This document shows positions 8,202-17,990 of a stretch of 64,000 nucleotides of DNA, piece by piece. The DNA is taken from NCBI RefSeq assembly GCF_014083865.1, contig NZ_JACEFA010000011.1, positions 17,428 through 81,427 on the forward strand, in the 5' to 3' direction. Position 1 is the first letter of the stretch. Every line of letters starts with the position of its first letter. The translations under genes and the position numbers were made by a program. The notes under the pieces are model-generated. The model searched no databases. It worked only from the letters and a program-made list of their open reading frames with translations, and was not told the origin of the DNA. This stretch comes from Paraliobacillus salinarum. GTDB lineage: Bacteria > Bacillota > Bacilli > Bacillales > Amphibacillaceae.

Positions 8202-8984
8202 ATGAAAAAATTCAAATTCTTTTTTAAAGGGAGTCAATCAGAAAAAAATTATTTAACAAAACAGAAAGATAAGGGGTTCATCTTAGATAGTGTCGATCGT
8301 GGTGTATATCAATTTAGCAAAAATGATCAATTAAACAATTCTTCCTTGCAGGTTGAGTTTTTTGAAGCAGATATGGAGACAAAAGGTTTAGCGAATAACA
8401 ATTTAATTAAAAAAATCGTTGAGAAAGATCTGGTGTCTTCCAATTATAAAATCATATACAGTTATCTAAATGAAAATAACGTTGATGATTTAAATGTTTT
8501 AAATGACACAAAAGATATGGAGGAAAACTATTTAAGGGAAATTAGAAAAAAATTCATTCTACTTTATCAAATTTCTACCGTAGTATTCGTGTTGCTGTCG
8601 TTCATGTTAGGGATGAATGAACGTACATTTGATTTCTTTCTTATACCGATTTTCTTAATGTTTCTAACATGGGGTGTCCTTACAATTGGTACTTGGAAAT
8701 TCACGAAAAGAATTAATTCATTTACAAACAACGAGAAGTCTATATCTCCCGAAAGAACAGTAATTATAACATATGAAAAAGAACGGCCTGAAATTGAATC
8801 TGATTTAAGTTACTTAGGTTCATGGCGATATTCAACCAGTAAAAAAAATTCCCACTATTATCGTTTATCTTCTCAATTTTCAGAAACGCAATTAAAAAAT
8901 GATATCTCAAGCTACCTAGACATTAAAGAAGATGATGTACAAATTATTTCAAATTTCGGCTTAGCTCCTATTGGATATTTTTAA
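8202..8984 (+). CDS. DUF2812-like membrane protein, partner of the PadR regulator
   Basis: A 260-residue protein. Residues about 1-95 resemble the soluble DUF2812 module (FFFKGSQSEKNYL, then a GVYQF segment). Two membrane helices lie at about 120-165 (VVFVLLSFMLGM and FFLIPIFLMFLTWG). The cytosolic C-terminal part, about 95 residues, has no recognised motif. PadR plus DUF2812 pairs are common in Firmicutes, where the regulator is thought to control the membrane protein. The start at 8202 has AAAGGATG overlapping the padR stop. Family call is moderate, function unknown. Confidence 0.65.
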   Translation: MKKFKFFFKGSQSEKNYLTKQKDKGFILDSVDRGVYQFSKNDQLNNSSLQVEFFEADMETKGLANNNLIKKIVEKDLVSSNYKIIYSYLNENNVDDLNVLNDTKDMEENYLREIRKKFILLYQISTVVFVLLSFMLGMNERTFDFFLIPIFLMFLTWGVLTIGTWKFTKRINSFTNNEKSISPERTVIITYEKERPEIESDLSYLGSWRYSTSKKNSHYYRLSSQFSETQLKNDISSYLDIKEDDVQIISNFGLAPIGYF

Positions 8985-9082
8985 AAGCGTTCTGAAATCA
9001 TTGAAATTGACAATCTAACCTCCAAGAAAAACTATATTTAAACAGGTACAGCTTTAATATTTATAGTTTTCAATAGAAATAG

Positions 9083-9109
9083 GACCCATTTCACAACAGG
9101 AAATGGGTC
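9083..9109. terminator. Bidirectional terminator between DUF2812 and MerR genes
   Basis: A perfect 10-bp stem, GACCCATTTC (9083-9092) with its complement (9100-9109), sits between two convergent genes with T/A-rich flanks on both sides. Confidence 0.75.
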
Positions 9110-9118
9110 TTATTTAAA

Positions 9119-9505
9119 CTAATTGGCCTTGTTATCATCTGATATTACGTTATTTATGAAATCAAGATAATTGTTTGCCTTATTATCGATATATTGTGCC
9201 CTTTGTTGCGCTTCTTCTAATTGAGCAAAGGCAATACTTCTTTGTTTTTTCATAATCTCATATCTTGCTCGAATCGTTGAATCGCCTTTTAGACATAAAT
9301 CAATATATGCTTTTATATTTTCAACTGACATCCCACATTTTCTTAAATGCTTAATACATTGTAGCCAATTTATAGATTCATCGTTAAAGATGCGATTATT
9401 GTGCTTGTCTCTTTGCAGGTTCGGAACAAGCTTCTGATCCGTATAATAACGTATCGTATGCTCTGTTAACTGAAGTATAGACGAAACTTCTTTCACACTA
9501 TACAT
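9119..9505 (-). CDS. MerR family transcriptional regulator
   Basis: The 128-residue protein opens with a MerR helix-turn-helix (YSVKEVSSILQLTEHTIRYY) and wing (DKHNNRIFNDESI). A dimerisation coiled coil occupies about 75-115. Cysteines at about 50, 57 and 71 lie in and after the DNA-binding domain, reminiscent of the AdhR/NmlR thiol- or aldehyde-sensing subgroup, but the metal-binding C-terminal loop of MerR proper is absent. The start was set at ATG 9505, preceded by AATAGGGGG; a longer frame would overlap the upstream gene. It follows the FAD monooxygenase by 19 nt and probably controls the shared promoter. Confidence 0.85.
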   Translation of the reverse strand: MYSVKEVSSILQLTEHTIRYYTDQKLVPNLQRDKHNNRIFNDESINWLQCIKHLRKCGMSVENIKAYIDLCLKGDSTIRARYEIMKKQRSIAFAQLEEAQQRAQYIDNKANNYLDFINNVISDDNKAN

Positions 9506-9524
9506 AATATGTTGCCCCCTATTC

Positions 9525-10643
9525 TTATGCACGGCCAAGTGAACGACTATAAGATTGACCGGACTTCACCATTCTTCTCACGCTCTGCAAACGTCGTGAT
9601 TCATAATCCTTCAATACTTCCATTGCTTTAGAGCCTTGTACACCTTTTCCAGTACATTCTCCTAAAATTGAAGCATCTATGATTGATTGGTTAAAGCCAC
9701 TTGCCGTAACAGGTGCAGGAACATGAGCCGCATCACCGATTAAGGCAACTCTTCCTCTTACCAATCTTTCAGGTACATATTCTTTAATAGGTATTCCCAT
9801 CACGGTACGATTCTTTGCTGCATAGCGCATTACGGAAGCAAATGGTTCATCCCAAAGGCTAGTCGCTTGTGTAGCTAACTCCTTCAATGTTTGTTCAGGT
9901 ACATCTTGTCCACTAAGCGAATGAATAACAACATCACCTTCGACACACCCAAGTTGGCGCAACAAATCATTTCGGGAATTATCATACCATGTAGTTCCGA
10001 GTCTACGATAACCTGAGCTATCCTCACGATTAATGACCGATCCAAATAAAAAACCATTATGACTACCTAGCATACGCACACGTGGTTGATTGGCACTTGG
10101 TCTGTCTTCTGGAGGCAAATTTTCTTCATCCATGGACGCCATCCATACCATATATCCAGCAAATGTAGCATCTGGTTTTTCTGGTGCAACATAGCGTCGA
10201 ACAAGACTGCGATGTCCATCTGCTCCTATTAAAAGATCAGCATGTATTCTTTCTCCATTATCAAGATCAGCCCATGATGAAGTATCGTCTTGATCTACTT
10301 TTTTCACACGTGTTTCATAACGAAGATTAATTCTTGTGCTTTTCTTCGCCTCTTCACGTAAATTCCGCTCAATTGTAGTCCATAACTGTATCATGTTTCT
10401 TCCACCTGAAGCAAGATTTCGTAATAAGTTTTCCGTCTTACTTGCTCCAAATCTAGAGCCATCTACTTGAAGACCCGCTCCTCCTGGACGTCCCTCTTTT
10501 GCTCTCTCCAATATCGTAACATTCAATCCTTCACGCGAAAGAGCAATTCCTGCCATCAAACCTGAAAGTGATGCTCCCACAATGATAGCAGTACCTTCCA
10601 CTTCATTCGTCTTGTCACGGTTAAATATCGGTATGCTCTTCAT
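9525..10643 (-). CDS. FAD-dependent monooxygenase (PHBH/UbiH fold)
   Basis: A 372-residue flavoprotein hydroxylase. It shows the dinucleotide-binding motif IIVGASLSGLMAG (about 20-32), the DG motif LIGADGHRS (about 138-146) and the GD motif VALIGDAAHVPAP (about 299-311). These are the three signatures of aromatic-ring hydroxylases and related antibiotic-modifying monooxygenases. The substrate cannot be read from the sequence. The start was taken at ATG 10643, with GGAGGGC 6 nt upstream, rather than the TTG at 10673. It is the first gene of an operon with the MerR gene and lies in the accessory part of the window. Confidence 0.85.
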   Translation of the reverse strand: MKSIPIFNRDKTNEVEGTAIIVGASLSGLMAGIALSREGLNVTILERAKEGRPGGAGLQVDGSRFGASKTENLLRNLASGGRNMIQLWTTIERNLREEAKKSTRINLRYETRVKKVDQDDTSSWADLDNGERIHADLLIGADGHRSLVRRYVAPEKPDATFAGYMVWMASMDEENLPPEDRPSANQPRVRMLGSHNGFLFGSVINREDSSGYRRLGTTWYDNSRNDLLRQLGCVEGDVVIHSLSGQDVPEQTLKELATQATSLWDEPFASVMRYAAKNRTVMGIPIKEYVPERLVRGRVALIGDAAHVPAPVTASGFNQSIIDASILGECTGKGVQGSKAMEVLKDYESRRLQSVRRMVKSGQSYSRSLGRA

Positions 10644-10694
10644 ATAGATGCCCTCCATTCCATTCTTTAACAATATCCACTCCTTATTACGATA

Positions 10695-10725
10695 AGTATA
10701 TCACCTTCGAGTTACTCGAAGTCAA
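10695..10725 (-). promoter_or_regulatory. MerR-type promoter with 19-bp spacer and dyad operator
   Basis: On the minus strand TTGACT (10720-10725) and TATACT (10695-10700) are separated by 19 bp, longer than the usual 17. The spacer carries the inverted repeat CTTCGAG-N3-CTCGAAG (10705-10721). An over-long spacer with an internal dyad is the classic target of MerR activators. Confidence 0.75.
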
Positions 10726-10763
10726 CAGATGGAGCAGTAAGTTACTTCTTTCTTAAACATACA

Positions 10764-10797
10764 AAAGACCCTTTCCACAAATGTGAAAAGGGTCTTT
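10764..10797 (-). terminator. Terminator of rplM-rpsI
   Basis: An 11-bp stem AAAGACCCTTT (10764-10774 with 10787-10797), extended by internal pairs, lies 12 nt after the rpsI stop. Confidence 0.8.
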
Positions 10798-10808
10798 GAA
10801 TGCGATAA

Positions 10809-11201
10809 TTAACGTTTTGAGAACTGAGGAGCTCTACGCGCGCCTTTAAGACCGTATTTCTTACGTTCTTTAGCACGAGCGTCACGAGTCAAGAATCCTG
10901 CGCTCTTAAGAACTGCGCGGTATTCTGGATCAGCTTCTAACAATGCACGAGCAACGCCGTGACGAATTGCACCAGCTTGTCCAGTGAATCCTCCACCATC
11001 AACGTTTACTAATACATCATAGCTACCTTCTGTTTCTGTTGATACTAAAGGTTGCTTAATAATTGTACGAAGAGTTTCGTATGGGAAGTAATCTTCCGCA
11101 TCACGTTTATTTACAAGGATACGCCCAGTTCCAGGAACTAAACGTACACGAGCAGTTGATTTTTTACGGCGTCCGGTACCGTAGTATTGTACTTGTGCCA
11201 C
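10809..11201 (-). CDS. rpsI: 30S ribosomal protein S9
   Basis: S9 of 130 residues, the normal length. It carries the family core [16 protein letters not shown] at the N terminus and the strictly conserved basic tail ending in FSKR, which reaches the P-site tRNA. The start is GTG at 11201, with AAAGGAGG 8 nt upstream. It follows rplM by 21 nt as in other Bacilli and ends at an intrinsic terminator. Confidence 0.97.
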   Translation of the reverse strand: MAQVQYYGTGRRKKSTARVRLVPGTGRILVNKRDAEDYFPYETLRTIIKQPLVSTETEGSYDVLVNVDGGGFTGQAGAIRHGVARALLEADPEYRAVLKSAGFLTRDARAKERKKYGLKGARRAPQFSKR

Positions 11202-11222
11202 TATTCGTTACCTCCTTTTAAA

Positions 11223-11660
11223 TTAGCCACGAAGTTCGTATGCTTCTGGTTTTTGTGCTTGATGATTGTGTTCAGGTCCTCTGAATACATGTAATTTTTT
11301 ACCCATTTTACGACCAAGGCTGCCTTTTGGAAGCATACCTTTAATAGTTAATTCTAGCATTTGCTCAGGGTATTTTGTACGCATTTCGTCTGCTGTACGA
11401 GATTTCAATCCACCTGGGTGGTTAGAGTGACGGTAGTAAAGTTTGTCATTTAACTTGTTACCAGTTAACTCAATTTTGTCCGCATTGATAATGATCACAT
11501 GATCACCAGTATCTACATGCGGTGTGTACGTTACTTTGTGCTTGCCACGAAGAATAGCAGCTACTTCACTAGATAGACGACCTAGTGTTTGGCCTTCTGC
11601 ATCAACTACAAGCCATTTACGTTCAATGTTTGCTTCATTCGCCATGAAAGTTGTGCGCAT
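11223..11660 (-). CDS. rplM: 50S ribosomal protein L13
   Basis: L13 of 145 residues with the family segments [21 protein letters not shown] and [22 protein letters not shown] at 11660 is preceded by GGAGG 8 nt upstream and gives the MRTTFMAN start usual for Bacillus. First gene of the rplM-rpsI operon, transcribed from its own promoter with a leader of about 130 nt. Confidence 0.97.
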   Translation of the reverse strand: MRTTFMANEANIERKWLVVDAEGQTLGRLSSEVAAILRGKHKVTYTPHVDTGDHVIIINADKIELTGNKLNDKLYYRHSNHPGGLKSRTADEMRTKYPEQMLELTIKGMLPKGSLGRKMGKKLHVFRGPEHNHQAQKPEAYELRG

Positions 11661-11790
11661 GATTCTTAACCTCCTGTATATGAAAATTCACCTAATATCT
11701 TACGTTTCATTCGCTATTTCTAGCTTCATTCGCTTTTATATTTTACACAATTAACTTTCCGGGGCCAATCGTGGTATATAAATAAAATGC
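11661..11790 (-). promoter_or_regulatory. rplM leader, probable L13 leader RNA
   Basis: The region between the promoter and rplM is non-coding. It contains the direct repeat AGCGAATGAA twice within 25 nt on the minus strand, close to the start codon. A cis-acting L13 leader is known from Bacillus rplM transcripts and is thought to bind L13. The assignment here rests on position and the repeat, not on a full structural match. Confidence 0.55.
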
Positions 11791-11798
11791 CATAGATC

Positions 11799-11827
11799 AT
11801 CATACATCAAGTCACGCCTAATGTCAA
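11799..11827 (-). promoter_or_regulatory. SigA promoter of rplM-rpsI
   Basis: A perfect -35 TTGACA (11822-11827), a 17-bp spacer and -10 TATGAT (11799-11804) occur between truA and rplM. Confidence 0.8.
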
Positions 11828-11879
11828 TAGAGATTCACCTGGTTCCGTTGTTTTTTATTAAAAAGTTTTGTTTCTTTGT

Positions 11880-12620
11880 TTATTCATACGTAACCGAAGC
11901 TAAAAACAATCCTTGCGGCGGAGCAGTCTTTCCTGCTTGTGCACGATCCTTACTTTTTATAATTTTTTGTATCTCTTCTGGTTTTCGCTTTCCTTTTCCT
12001 ATTTCTATCAACGTACCGACCAAAATGCGAACCATGTTATATAGAAAACCACTACCCGTAAACGTAAAGATGTATTGGTCTTCCTTCTGTTCACAAGTAG
12101 CTCGATAAATCGTTCTTACCTTTGTACCTTTCACACCATCATTAGCTGAACAAAACGCAGTAAAGTCATGCTCACCTTCGATCATTGCACATGCTTGTTG
12201 CATCGCATTCAGATCAAGTGACCCTCTTACTAAATAACTATAGTTTCGTTGGAAAAGATGATTGTCTTCCGTGCTCCATACGTAATATTGATATGTTTTA
12301 GCTTTCACGTCAAATCGAGCATGAAAATCATCAGACACGCATTGAACAGACTTAATCTGAATATCTTTTGGCAAGAGAGCATTTAACGCCCGTTTCCAAT
12401 TATCTTCAGGGATGGTTAAATTCGTGTCAAAGTGAAACGCCTGACCGATCGCATGGACTCCTGAATCCGTACGTCCTGAGGCTGTAATTCGTATGTCTTG
12501 TCCTTTATGAATTTTGGCTAATGCCTGCTCGATTTTCGCTTGAATTGTCATGCCGTTCGGTTGTACTTGATAGCCAGCATATGCTGTGCCATCATAGCTT
12601 ACTATTGCTAACATGCGCAT
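11880..12620 (-). CDS. truA: tRNA pseudouridine(38-40) synthase TruA
   Basis: A 246-residue pseudouridine synthase that isomerises U38-U40 in the anticodon arm of tRNAs. The catalytic aspartate lies in SGRTDSGVHA (about residues 48-57), and the family signature GSGFLYNMVRILVGTL is present near the C terminus. ATG at 12620 has AAGGAGATAAAAG upstream. It follows ecfT by 15 nt and belongs to the ecfA1-ecfA2-ecfT-truA unit, the usual order downstream of the alpha operon in Bacilli. Confidence 0.95.
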   Translation of the reverse strand: MRMLAIVSYDGTAYAGYQVQPNGMTIQAKIEQALAKIHKGQDIRITASGRTDSGVHAIGQAFHFDTNLTIPEDNWKRALNALLPKDIQIKSVQCVSDDFHARFDVKAKTYQYYVWSTEDNHLFQRNYSYLVRGSLDLNAMQQACAMIEGEHDFTAFCSANDGVKGTKVRTIYRATCEQKEDQYIFTFTGSGFLYNMVRILVGTLIEIGKGKRKPEEIQKIIKSKDRAQAGKTAPPQGLFLASVTYE

Positions 12621-12635
12621 ACTCTTTTATCTCCT

Positions 12636-13433
12636 TTATGCTCGCAAGAAGAATAATATAATGATTACTAGGGCGAATACAATAAATGAAAGAACATCTA
12701 TTTTCGCTATCTTTAGTTCCCTTAGCTTTGTACGCCCTTCTCCACCTTGATATCCTCTAGCTTCCATTGCCATTGCTAACTCTTCCGCTCGTTTAAATGC
12801 ACTAACAAATAACGGAACTAACAACGGAACAACCGCTTGAATCCTGTCTTTTAACGGTCCCGTTCGAAAATCTACACCACGTGAAGCTTGGGCTTTTGAT
12901 ATCTTTTCTGTTTCTTGCATTAATGTCGGAATGAATCTTAACGAAATAGACATCATTAAAGCTAGTTCATGAACTGGAAACTTAATTTTTTTCAATGGTT
13001 GTAAAAGACTTTCAATTGCATCTGTAATCTCAATTGGAGTCGTTGTCAACGTTAATAAAGATGTGACTAATATTAACAAAAAGAATCTAAATGAAATAGC
13101 GATACCTTGTTGAATTGCATCGGAATAGATAGAAAATGAAACGAACTCCACTAATACTTCTCCTTCTTTCGTCACAATTAAGTGAAGAAGAAATGTAAAA
13201 ATAATTAAAAACCACACAGGTGTTAAGCCTTTTAATATAAAAGTTAATTTTATCTTTGTTGCTAGAGCTGTACCGATTGCAAAGACAGTAAGCCATGCAT
13301 AGCTAGGAGCTGAATTAGCAAAAAAAACAAAAACAACAAAAAAGAATATGATCATTATTTTGGTGCGTGGATCTAAACGATGAATAAATGAATTACTCGG
13401 TACATATTGTCCAATTAATAGTGAATTACTCAT
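12636..13433 (-). CDS. ecfT: ECF transporter transmembrane component EcfT
   Basis: The product is the shared membrane subunit of group II energy-coupling-factor importers for vitamins and metals, which couples the two ATPases to various S components. It has about five or six hydrophobic helices and both Ala-Arg-Gly-type coupling motifs (QASRGVDF and EARGYQ). The start was set at ATG 13433 because GAAAGGTG is then 9 nt upstream; ATG 13439 is only 3 nt from it. The start overlaps the ecfA2 end by 8 nt, indicating translational coupling. Confidence 0.93.
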   Translation of the reverse strand: MSNSLLIGQYVPSNSFIHRLDPRTKIMIIFFFVVFVFFANSAPSYAWLTVFAIGTALATKIKLTFILKGLTPVWFLIIFTFLLHLIVTKEGEVLVEFVSFSIYSDAIQQGIAISFRFFLLILVTSLLTLTTTPIEITDAIESLLQPLKKIKFPVHELALMMSISLRFIPTLMQETEKISKAQASRGVDFRTGPLKDRIQAVVPLLVPLFVSAFKRAEELAMAMEARGYQGGEGRTKLRELKIAKIDVLSFIVFALVIIILFFLRA

Positions 13434-14298
13434 ATCCATCAGCACCTTTCAATAATAGACTTAATTCAGCAGCTAGTTCTGGGATCGTTTGTCCTTTATA
13501 TGGAAGTGAGATATGAAAGGTTTCTTCTATTTTACGTAAAAATTGAATGATTTCGGGTAAGTCTAATTGAGCCGCTTGCAATTTCTCTTTTTGTGTAAAG
13601 ACTTCAGTTGGATTACCTTCCATATATTTTGTACCGTGATCCATAATAATAACATGGTCTGCATAATGAAGCGCATCTTCCATACTATGAGTTACTAAAA
13701 CGGTTGTTAGCCCTTTCTCTTTATGAAGTTGATGGAACATATCCATGATTTGTTTTTGCCCTTTTGGATCTAATCCTGCTGTAGGCTCATCAAGCACTAC
13801 TACAGAAGGATCCATTGCTAGTACACCAGCAATAGCAACTCGACGCATTTGCCCTCCACTCAAATCAAACGGGGATCTCTCTAGCATAGCTGTAGATAAA
13901 TGAACAGCATCCATTACTTCTGGTATACGCTTGTCAATTTCGTTGTCAGGAACATCAAAATTACTTGGACCAAAGCGAATATCTTTTTCTACTGTTTCAT
14001 CAAATAATTGATGTTCTGGATATTGAAATACTACCCCTACATTTTTCCGTAATGCTTTCATGTCTTTTGGTTTCTCATTAGCAGTCAGTTTGAATTCACC
14101 TATTTGTACTTCACCTGCAGTGGGACGCAGTAAACCATTTAAATGTTGAATTAAAGTGGACTTCCCTGAACCAGTATGTCCTACAACCGCAACAAAAGAA
14201 CCTGAAGGAATAGTGAATGAAAGATCAGTTAATGCACGATGTTCAAAAGGTGTATTCGGTTGATACGTATAACTTACATTTTTGAATGATATGTCCAT
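13426..14298 (-). CDS. ecfA2: ECF transporter ATP-binding protein EcfA2
   Basis: A 290-residue ABC ATPase. Walker A is GHTGSGKST (about 40-48), the signature is [13 protein letters not shown] (about 145-157), Walker B is [13 protein letters not shown], and a switch histidine follows in LVTHSMEDA. It pairs with EcfA1 to power EcfT and interchangeable substrate-binding subunits at the membrane. ATG at 14298 lies 25 nt inside the end of ecfA1, so the two ATPases are made in a coupled manner. Confidence 0.95.
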   Translation of the reverse strand: MDISFKNVSYTYQPNTPFEHRALTDLSFTIPSGSFVAVVGHTGSGKSTLIQHLNGLLRPTAGEVQIGEFKLTANEKPKDMKALRKNVGVVFQYPEHQLFDETVEKDIRFGPSNFDVPDNEIDKRIPEVMDAVHLSTAMLERSPFDLSGGQMRRVAIAGVLAMDPSVVVLDEPTAGLDPKGQKQIMDMFHQLHKEKGLTTVLVTHSMEDALHYADHVIIMDHGTKYMEGNPTEVFTQKEKLQAAQLDLPEIIQFLRKIEETFHISLPYKGQTIPELAAELSLLLKGADGYE

Positions 14299-15113
14299 AA
14301 TCCTTCTATTAGCTCCTCTTGGTTTAATGGTTGTTTTTGTAAAATCATTTGATCCTTATTTAATTCATTTGCTAATTTAGCCACAAACGGTATATCTAAA
14401 CCAATTTCTTGTAGTATCTTCTCTTTCTGAAAGACTTCTCTTGGATTTGCTTCTAGCCATACTTCACCTTTATTCATAACAATTACTTGATCTGCTTGTG
14501 TTATTTCATTCAAATCATGTGTAATCGATATAAGCGAGATACCTTGCTGGTGTCTGACGTTGTTAACAGTTTGCATAATTTCTTTTCTACCTTTTGGATC
14601 CAACATTGCTGTCGCCTCATCTAGTATAATGACTTGCGGAGAAACAGCCAACACCCCTGCTATTGCAACACGCTGCTTCTGTCCTCCAGATAGTCGATGT
14701 GGTTCGTGAAGCTGATAATCCCACATAGATACAGCCTGCAAGCTGTTCTTAATTCTAGCAATCATTTCTTGACGTTCTACCCCTCTATTTTCCAACCCAA
14801 AAGCAACATCATCTCGAACAGTAGTTCCAACGAATTGATTATCAGGGTTTTGAAAAACCATACCTATTGATTTCCTTACTTCCCAAATCGTTTCTTCTGA
14901 TACAGTCAAGCCGTTAACAATAATTTCTCCTTCGACAGGAAATAACAAACCATTCATAAGCTTAGCTATCGTTGATTTTCCAGAACCGTTATGCCCGATT
15001 ATTGCCACCCATTGATTAACCGGTATACAAAAGCTCACGTTGTTCAAAACCCATGGTTGCTCTTCACTATAACGAAATGAAACATTGCGAAATTCTATGT
15101 ACCCATCTTTCAT
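14274..15113 (-). CDS. ecfA1: ECF transporter ATP-binding protein EcfA1
   Basis: A 279-residue ABC ATPase with Walker [10 protein letters not shown], signature [13 protein letters not shown], Walker [14 protein letters not shown] and switch region SITHDLNE. The start was placed at ATG 15113, which has TTTGGAGGA 6 nt upstream; the longer frame to 15173 has no such site. First gene of the ecf-truA unit, separated from rplQ by a terminator and about 350 bp. Confidence 0.95.
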   Translation of the reverse strand: MKDGYIEFRNVSFRYSEEQPWVLNNVSFCIPVNQWVAIIGHNGSGKSTIAKLMNGLLFPVEGEIIVNGLTVSEETIWEVRKSIGMVFQNPDNQFVGTTVRDDVAFGLENRGVERQEMIARIKNSLQAVSMWDYQLHEPHRLSGGQKQRVAIAGVLAVSPQVIILDEATAMLDPKGRKEIMQTVNNVRHQQGISLISITHDLNEITQADQVIVMNKGEVWLEANPREVFQKEKILQEIGLDIPFVAKLANELNKDQMILQKQPLNQEELIEGLWTYHSKM

Positions 15114-15460
15114 ATATATTCCTCCAAAACAACGATATATTTCCCCGGAAATAATTATATATTGTCGGGACATGTCATCTATCTATTGCACATTGTAATT
15201 TGTATTTCCATACAGTCATGCTTCTAATTGATTATTCTATCATAATTTCACTTTGTTCATATAGCTGATTTAAAGTTTTTAACTAAAGTTGTTTGGAGTT
15301 ATCCTACAATTAGATACAAGTTTTAAAAAAAGCCGTTTAGCTCAGCGAAATAAGCAAACGGCTTTCTATTCAATCATCTTACTTGGATCAAAGCAAAAAG
15401 GGCTTCGATTCACCTCTTAAAGAGATTCTGTCTAAGCCCCGACCTTCATGTATTAAACTC
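15114..15460 (-). other. rplQ-ecfA1 intergenic region
   Basis: This stretch of about 350 bp has no gene. It holds the alpha-operon terminator near its right end, a possible -10 TAGAAT near 15235 without a good -35, and an imperfect dyad around 15127-15170 just before the ecfA1 ribosome binding site. I see no recognisable riboswitch. Confidence 0.5.
15329..15365 (-). terminator. Terminator of the S10-spc-alpha cluster
   Basis: The stem AAAGCCGTTT (15329-15338 with 15356-15365) is followed on the minus strand by TTTTTTTAAAA. It closes the long ribosomal protein cluster after rplQ. Confidence 0.85.
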
Positions 15461-15814
15461 TTACACTAATTCGATAACTGCCATTGGAGCACCGTCTCCG
15501 CGACGTGGTCCTAATTTCAACACACGTGTATAACCGCCTTGACGATCTTCATAACGAGTAGCGATATCTGAGAATAACTTTTGTACCGCATCTTCATTTT
15601 CTGCAGTTTCTACGTTATATAAAAATGCTGCTGCTTGACGGCGTGCATGAATGTCACCACGTTTACCTAACGTGATCATTTTATCCACAACAGAACGAAG
15701 GTCCTTTGCCTTTGCTTCAGTTGTTTCTAAACGTTCATGAATAATCAAGTCAGTAGCAAGGTTTCGAAGTAGTGCTAAACGCGCATCTGTCGTACGACCT
15801 AGTTTTCTAGCCAT
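15461..15814 (-). CDS. rplQ: 50S ribosomal protein L17
   Basis: L17 of 117 residues, the short bacterial form. The N terminus [23 protein letters not shown] and the C-terminal [21 protein letters not shown] pattern are typical. ATG at 15814 has GGGAGGG 6 nt upstream. Last gene of the alpha operon after rpoA, followed by the terminator. Confidence 0.97.
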   Translation of the reverse strand: MARKLGRTTDARLALLRNLATDLIIHERLETTEAKAKDLRSVVDKMITLGKRGDIHARRQAAAFLYNVETAENEDAVQKLFSDIATRYEDRQGGYTRVLKLGPRRGDGAPMAVIELV

Positions 15815-15860
15815 CGATTATCCCTCCCTTTTTCGGAATATCTCAAGATGTTTCATATGA

Positions 15861-16805
15861 TTAATCTTCCTTACGTAAACCTAATCCTAAATCCTCTAGT
15901 TTATGCTTTACTTCTTCTAGTGATTTACGTCCTAGATTACGAACCTTCATCATATCTTCTTCAGATTTGTTTGCAAGCTCTTGTACCGTGTTAATTCCTG
16001 CTCGTTTTAAACAGTTATAAGAACGTACGGATAAATCAAGCTCTTCGATTGTCATTTCAAGTACTTTTTCTTTTTGATCTTCTTCTTTTTCGATCATGAT
16101 TTCTGCATTTTGCGCTTCATCTGTTAAACTAACAAAAATGTTTAAATGTTCAGTATAGATTTTAGCACCTAATGATACTGCTTCCTCTGGACGTATGCTT
16201 CCATCAGTCCAAACATCTAACGTTAATTTATCAAAATTCGTAATTTGTCCAACACGAGTGTTTTCCACTTGATAAGTAACGCGTGATACTGGAGTAAAGA
16301 TCGAATCAACTGGAATAACTCCAATTGGTTGATCATCATGATTGTTAGCATCCGCAGGACGGTATCCACGCCCGCGTTCAGCAGTCATTTTCATATGCAG
16401 TGCTGCATTACTTCCTAATGTAGCAATGTGAAGCTCTGGATTTAGAATTTCAACATCACTATCATACGTAATATCCGCAGCAGTAACAACACCTTCACCT
16501 TGTACATCTATTTCTAATGTTTTCTCTTCTTCAGAGTAAATTTTTAGAGCTAGTTTTTTAAGATTTAGGATAATTGTTGTAACGTCTTCTATAACGCCAT
16601 CAATTGTCGAAAATTCATGTAACGCGCCATCAATTTGCACGGATGTTACAGCAGCACCAGGAAGTGAGGATAATAGAATACGACGTAAGGAGTTTCCTAG
16701 TGTAGTCCCATATCCACGTTCTAGTGGTTCTACGACGAATTTTCCAAATGTAGCATCATCACTGATTTCTACCGTTTCAATCTTTGGCTTTTCAATTTCG
16801 ATCAT
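15861..16805 (-). CDS. rpoA: RNA polymerase alpha subunit
   Basis: The alpha subunit of 314 residues, as in B. subtilis. The N-terminal assembly domain (about 1-228) has the conserved [21 protein letters not shown] stretch. An acidic linker (KEEDQKEK) leads to the C-terminal domain (about 245-314) that binds UP elements and activators ([24 protein letters not shown]). ATG at 16805 has GAAGGAGGG 8 nt upstream. A 230-bp gap to rpsK carries a candidate promoter and a hairpin. Confidence 0.98.
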   Translation of the reverse strand: MIEIEKPKIETVEISDDATFGKFVVEPLERGYGTTLGNSLRRILLSSLPGAAVTSVQIDGALHEFSTIDGVIEDVTTIILNLKKLALKIYSEEEKTLEIDVQGEGVVTAADITYDSDVEILNPELHIATLGSNAALHMKMTAERGRGYRPADANNHDDQPIGVIPVDSIFTPVSRVTYQVENTRVGQITNFDKLTLDVWTDGSIRPEEAVSLGAKIYTEHLNIFVSLTDEAQNAEIMIEKEEDQKEKVLEMTIEELDLSVRSYNCLKRAGINTVQELANKSEEDMMKVRNLGRKSLEEVKHKLEDLGLGLRKED

Positions 16806-16834
16806 TAATAAAACCCTCCTTCAAACGTCGAAAC

Positions 16835-16861
16835 CTCGGCTAGACTTTTTGTCTAACCGAA
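16835..16861 (-). promoter_or_regulatory. Hairpin in the rpoA 5' untranslated region
   Basis: CGGTTAGAC and GTCTAGCCG pair around an AAAAA loop, about 30 nt upstream of the rpoA start. There is no T-tract after it, so it is not a terminator. It may affect rpoA translation or mRNA processing. Confidence 0.5.
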
Positions 16862-17038
16862 ATTCCTCATGTAGGCAGTTCCCGCTTCTGCACTATGTTC
16901 ATTCGTATACTTCAAATCTGTCTCAAACAATGGTGATTTTCAGTATGATGATAAATCATCAGTTTAATCGTTCATTCTAACTTTAGAGCATTATCAATCA
17001 TTATAGACAGTCTGACAAATTCTATACGGATAAGTTAA

Positions 17039-17428
17039 TTATACACGACGACGTTTCGGTGGGCGACAACCATTGTGAGGAACTGGTGTTACATCAACAA
17101 TGGCAGTAACTTCGATACCAACTGCTTGTAGTGAACGGATCGCCGCTTCACGACCAGCACCTGGTCCTTTAACAGTTACTTCTAAAGTTTTAATTCCATG
17201 TTCTTGTGCAGCCTTTGCAGCCGCTTCAGCAGCCATTTGTGCAGCAAATGGAGTTGATTTACGTGAGCCTTTAAAGCCTAGTGCACCAGCACTGCTCCAG
17301 CTGATCGCATTACCTTGAACATCTGTAATCGTAACGATTGTGTTGTTAAAAGTAGAACGAATGTGTGCTATACCAGTGTCTATATTCTTTTTGACACGTT
17401 TTTTACGCGTATTAGTTTTACGAGCCAT
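17039..17428 (-). CDS. rpsK: 30S ribosomal protein S11
   Basis: S11 of 129 residues. Conserved segments include ARSTFNN-like [16 protein letters not shown] and the C-terminal [15 protein letters not shown], which contacts 16S rRNA at the platform. ATG at 17428 with AAAGGAGG upstream. Lies between rpsM and rpoA in the alpha operon. Confidence 0.98.
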   Translation of the reverse strand: MARKTNTRKKRVKKNIDTGIAHIRSTFNNTIVTITDVQGNAISWSSAGALGFKGSRKSTPFAAQMAAEAAAKAAQEHGIKTLEVTVKGPGAGREAAIRSLQAVGIEVTAIVDVTPVPHNGCRPPKRRRV

Positions 17429-17453
17429 TAGCTTTACAAACCTCCTTTAGTAC

Positions 17454-17819
17454 TTATTTCTTTTTGTTAGCCATTGTCTTACGTGGGCCTTTACGAGTAC
17501 GAGAGTTATTCTTTGTCTTTTGTCCACGAACCGGTAGACCTCTACGGTGACGAAGACCTCTATATGATCCAATTTCAATTAGACGTTTAATGTTTAAAGA
17601 AACTTCACGACGAAGATCTCCTTCTACAGTACGTTTATCAACTGCAGTACGAATTTTTGCTAATTCATCTTCAGTTAAATCACGAACACGAGTATCTTCA
17701 GAAACACCAGCTTCTGCCAAAACTTCTTTAGCAGCAGATTTACCAATGCCGTAGATATAAGTTAAAGAAATTACTATACGTTTTTCACGTGGAATATCAA
17801 TACCTGCAATACGTGCCAT
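17454..17819 (-). CDS. rpsM: 30S ribosomal protein S13
   Basis: S13 of 121 residues with [13 protein letters not shown] at the N terminus, the [12 protein letters not shown] helix-hairpin-helix and the basic tail [15 protein letters not shown]. It bridges to the large subunit and contacts P-site tRNA. ATG at 17819, AAGGAGG 9 nt upstream. Confidence 0.98.
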   Translation of the reverse strand: MARIAGIDIPREKRIVISLTYIYGIGKSAAKEVLAEAGVSEDTRVRDLTEDELAKIRTAVDKRTVEGDLRREVSLNIKRLIEIGSYRGLRHRRGLPVRGQKTKNNSRTRKGPRKTMANKKK

Positions 17820-17843
17820 ACTTGTTGTGCACCTCCTTATTGA

Positions 17844-17984
<141 letters not shown>

Positions 17985-17990
17985 TTATCA

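Noticed and set aside
15127..15170. Riboswitch before ecfA1
   Set aside because: Only an imperfect dyad; no conserved core of a vitamin or metal riboswitch was recognised.
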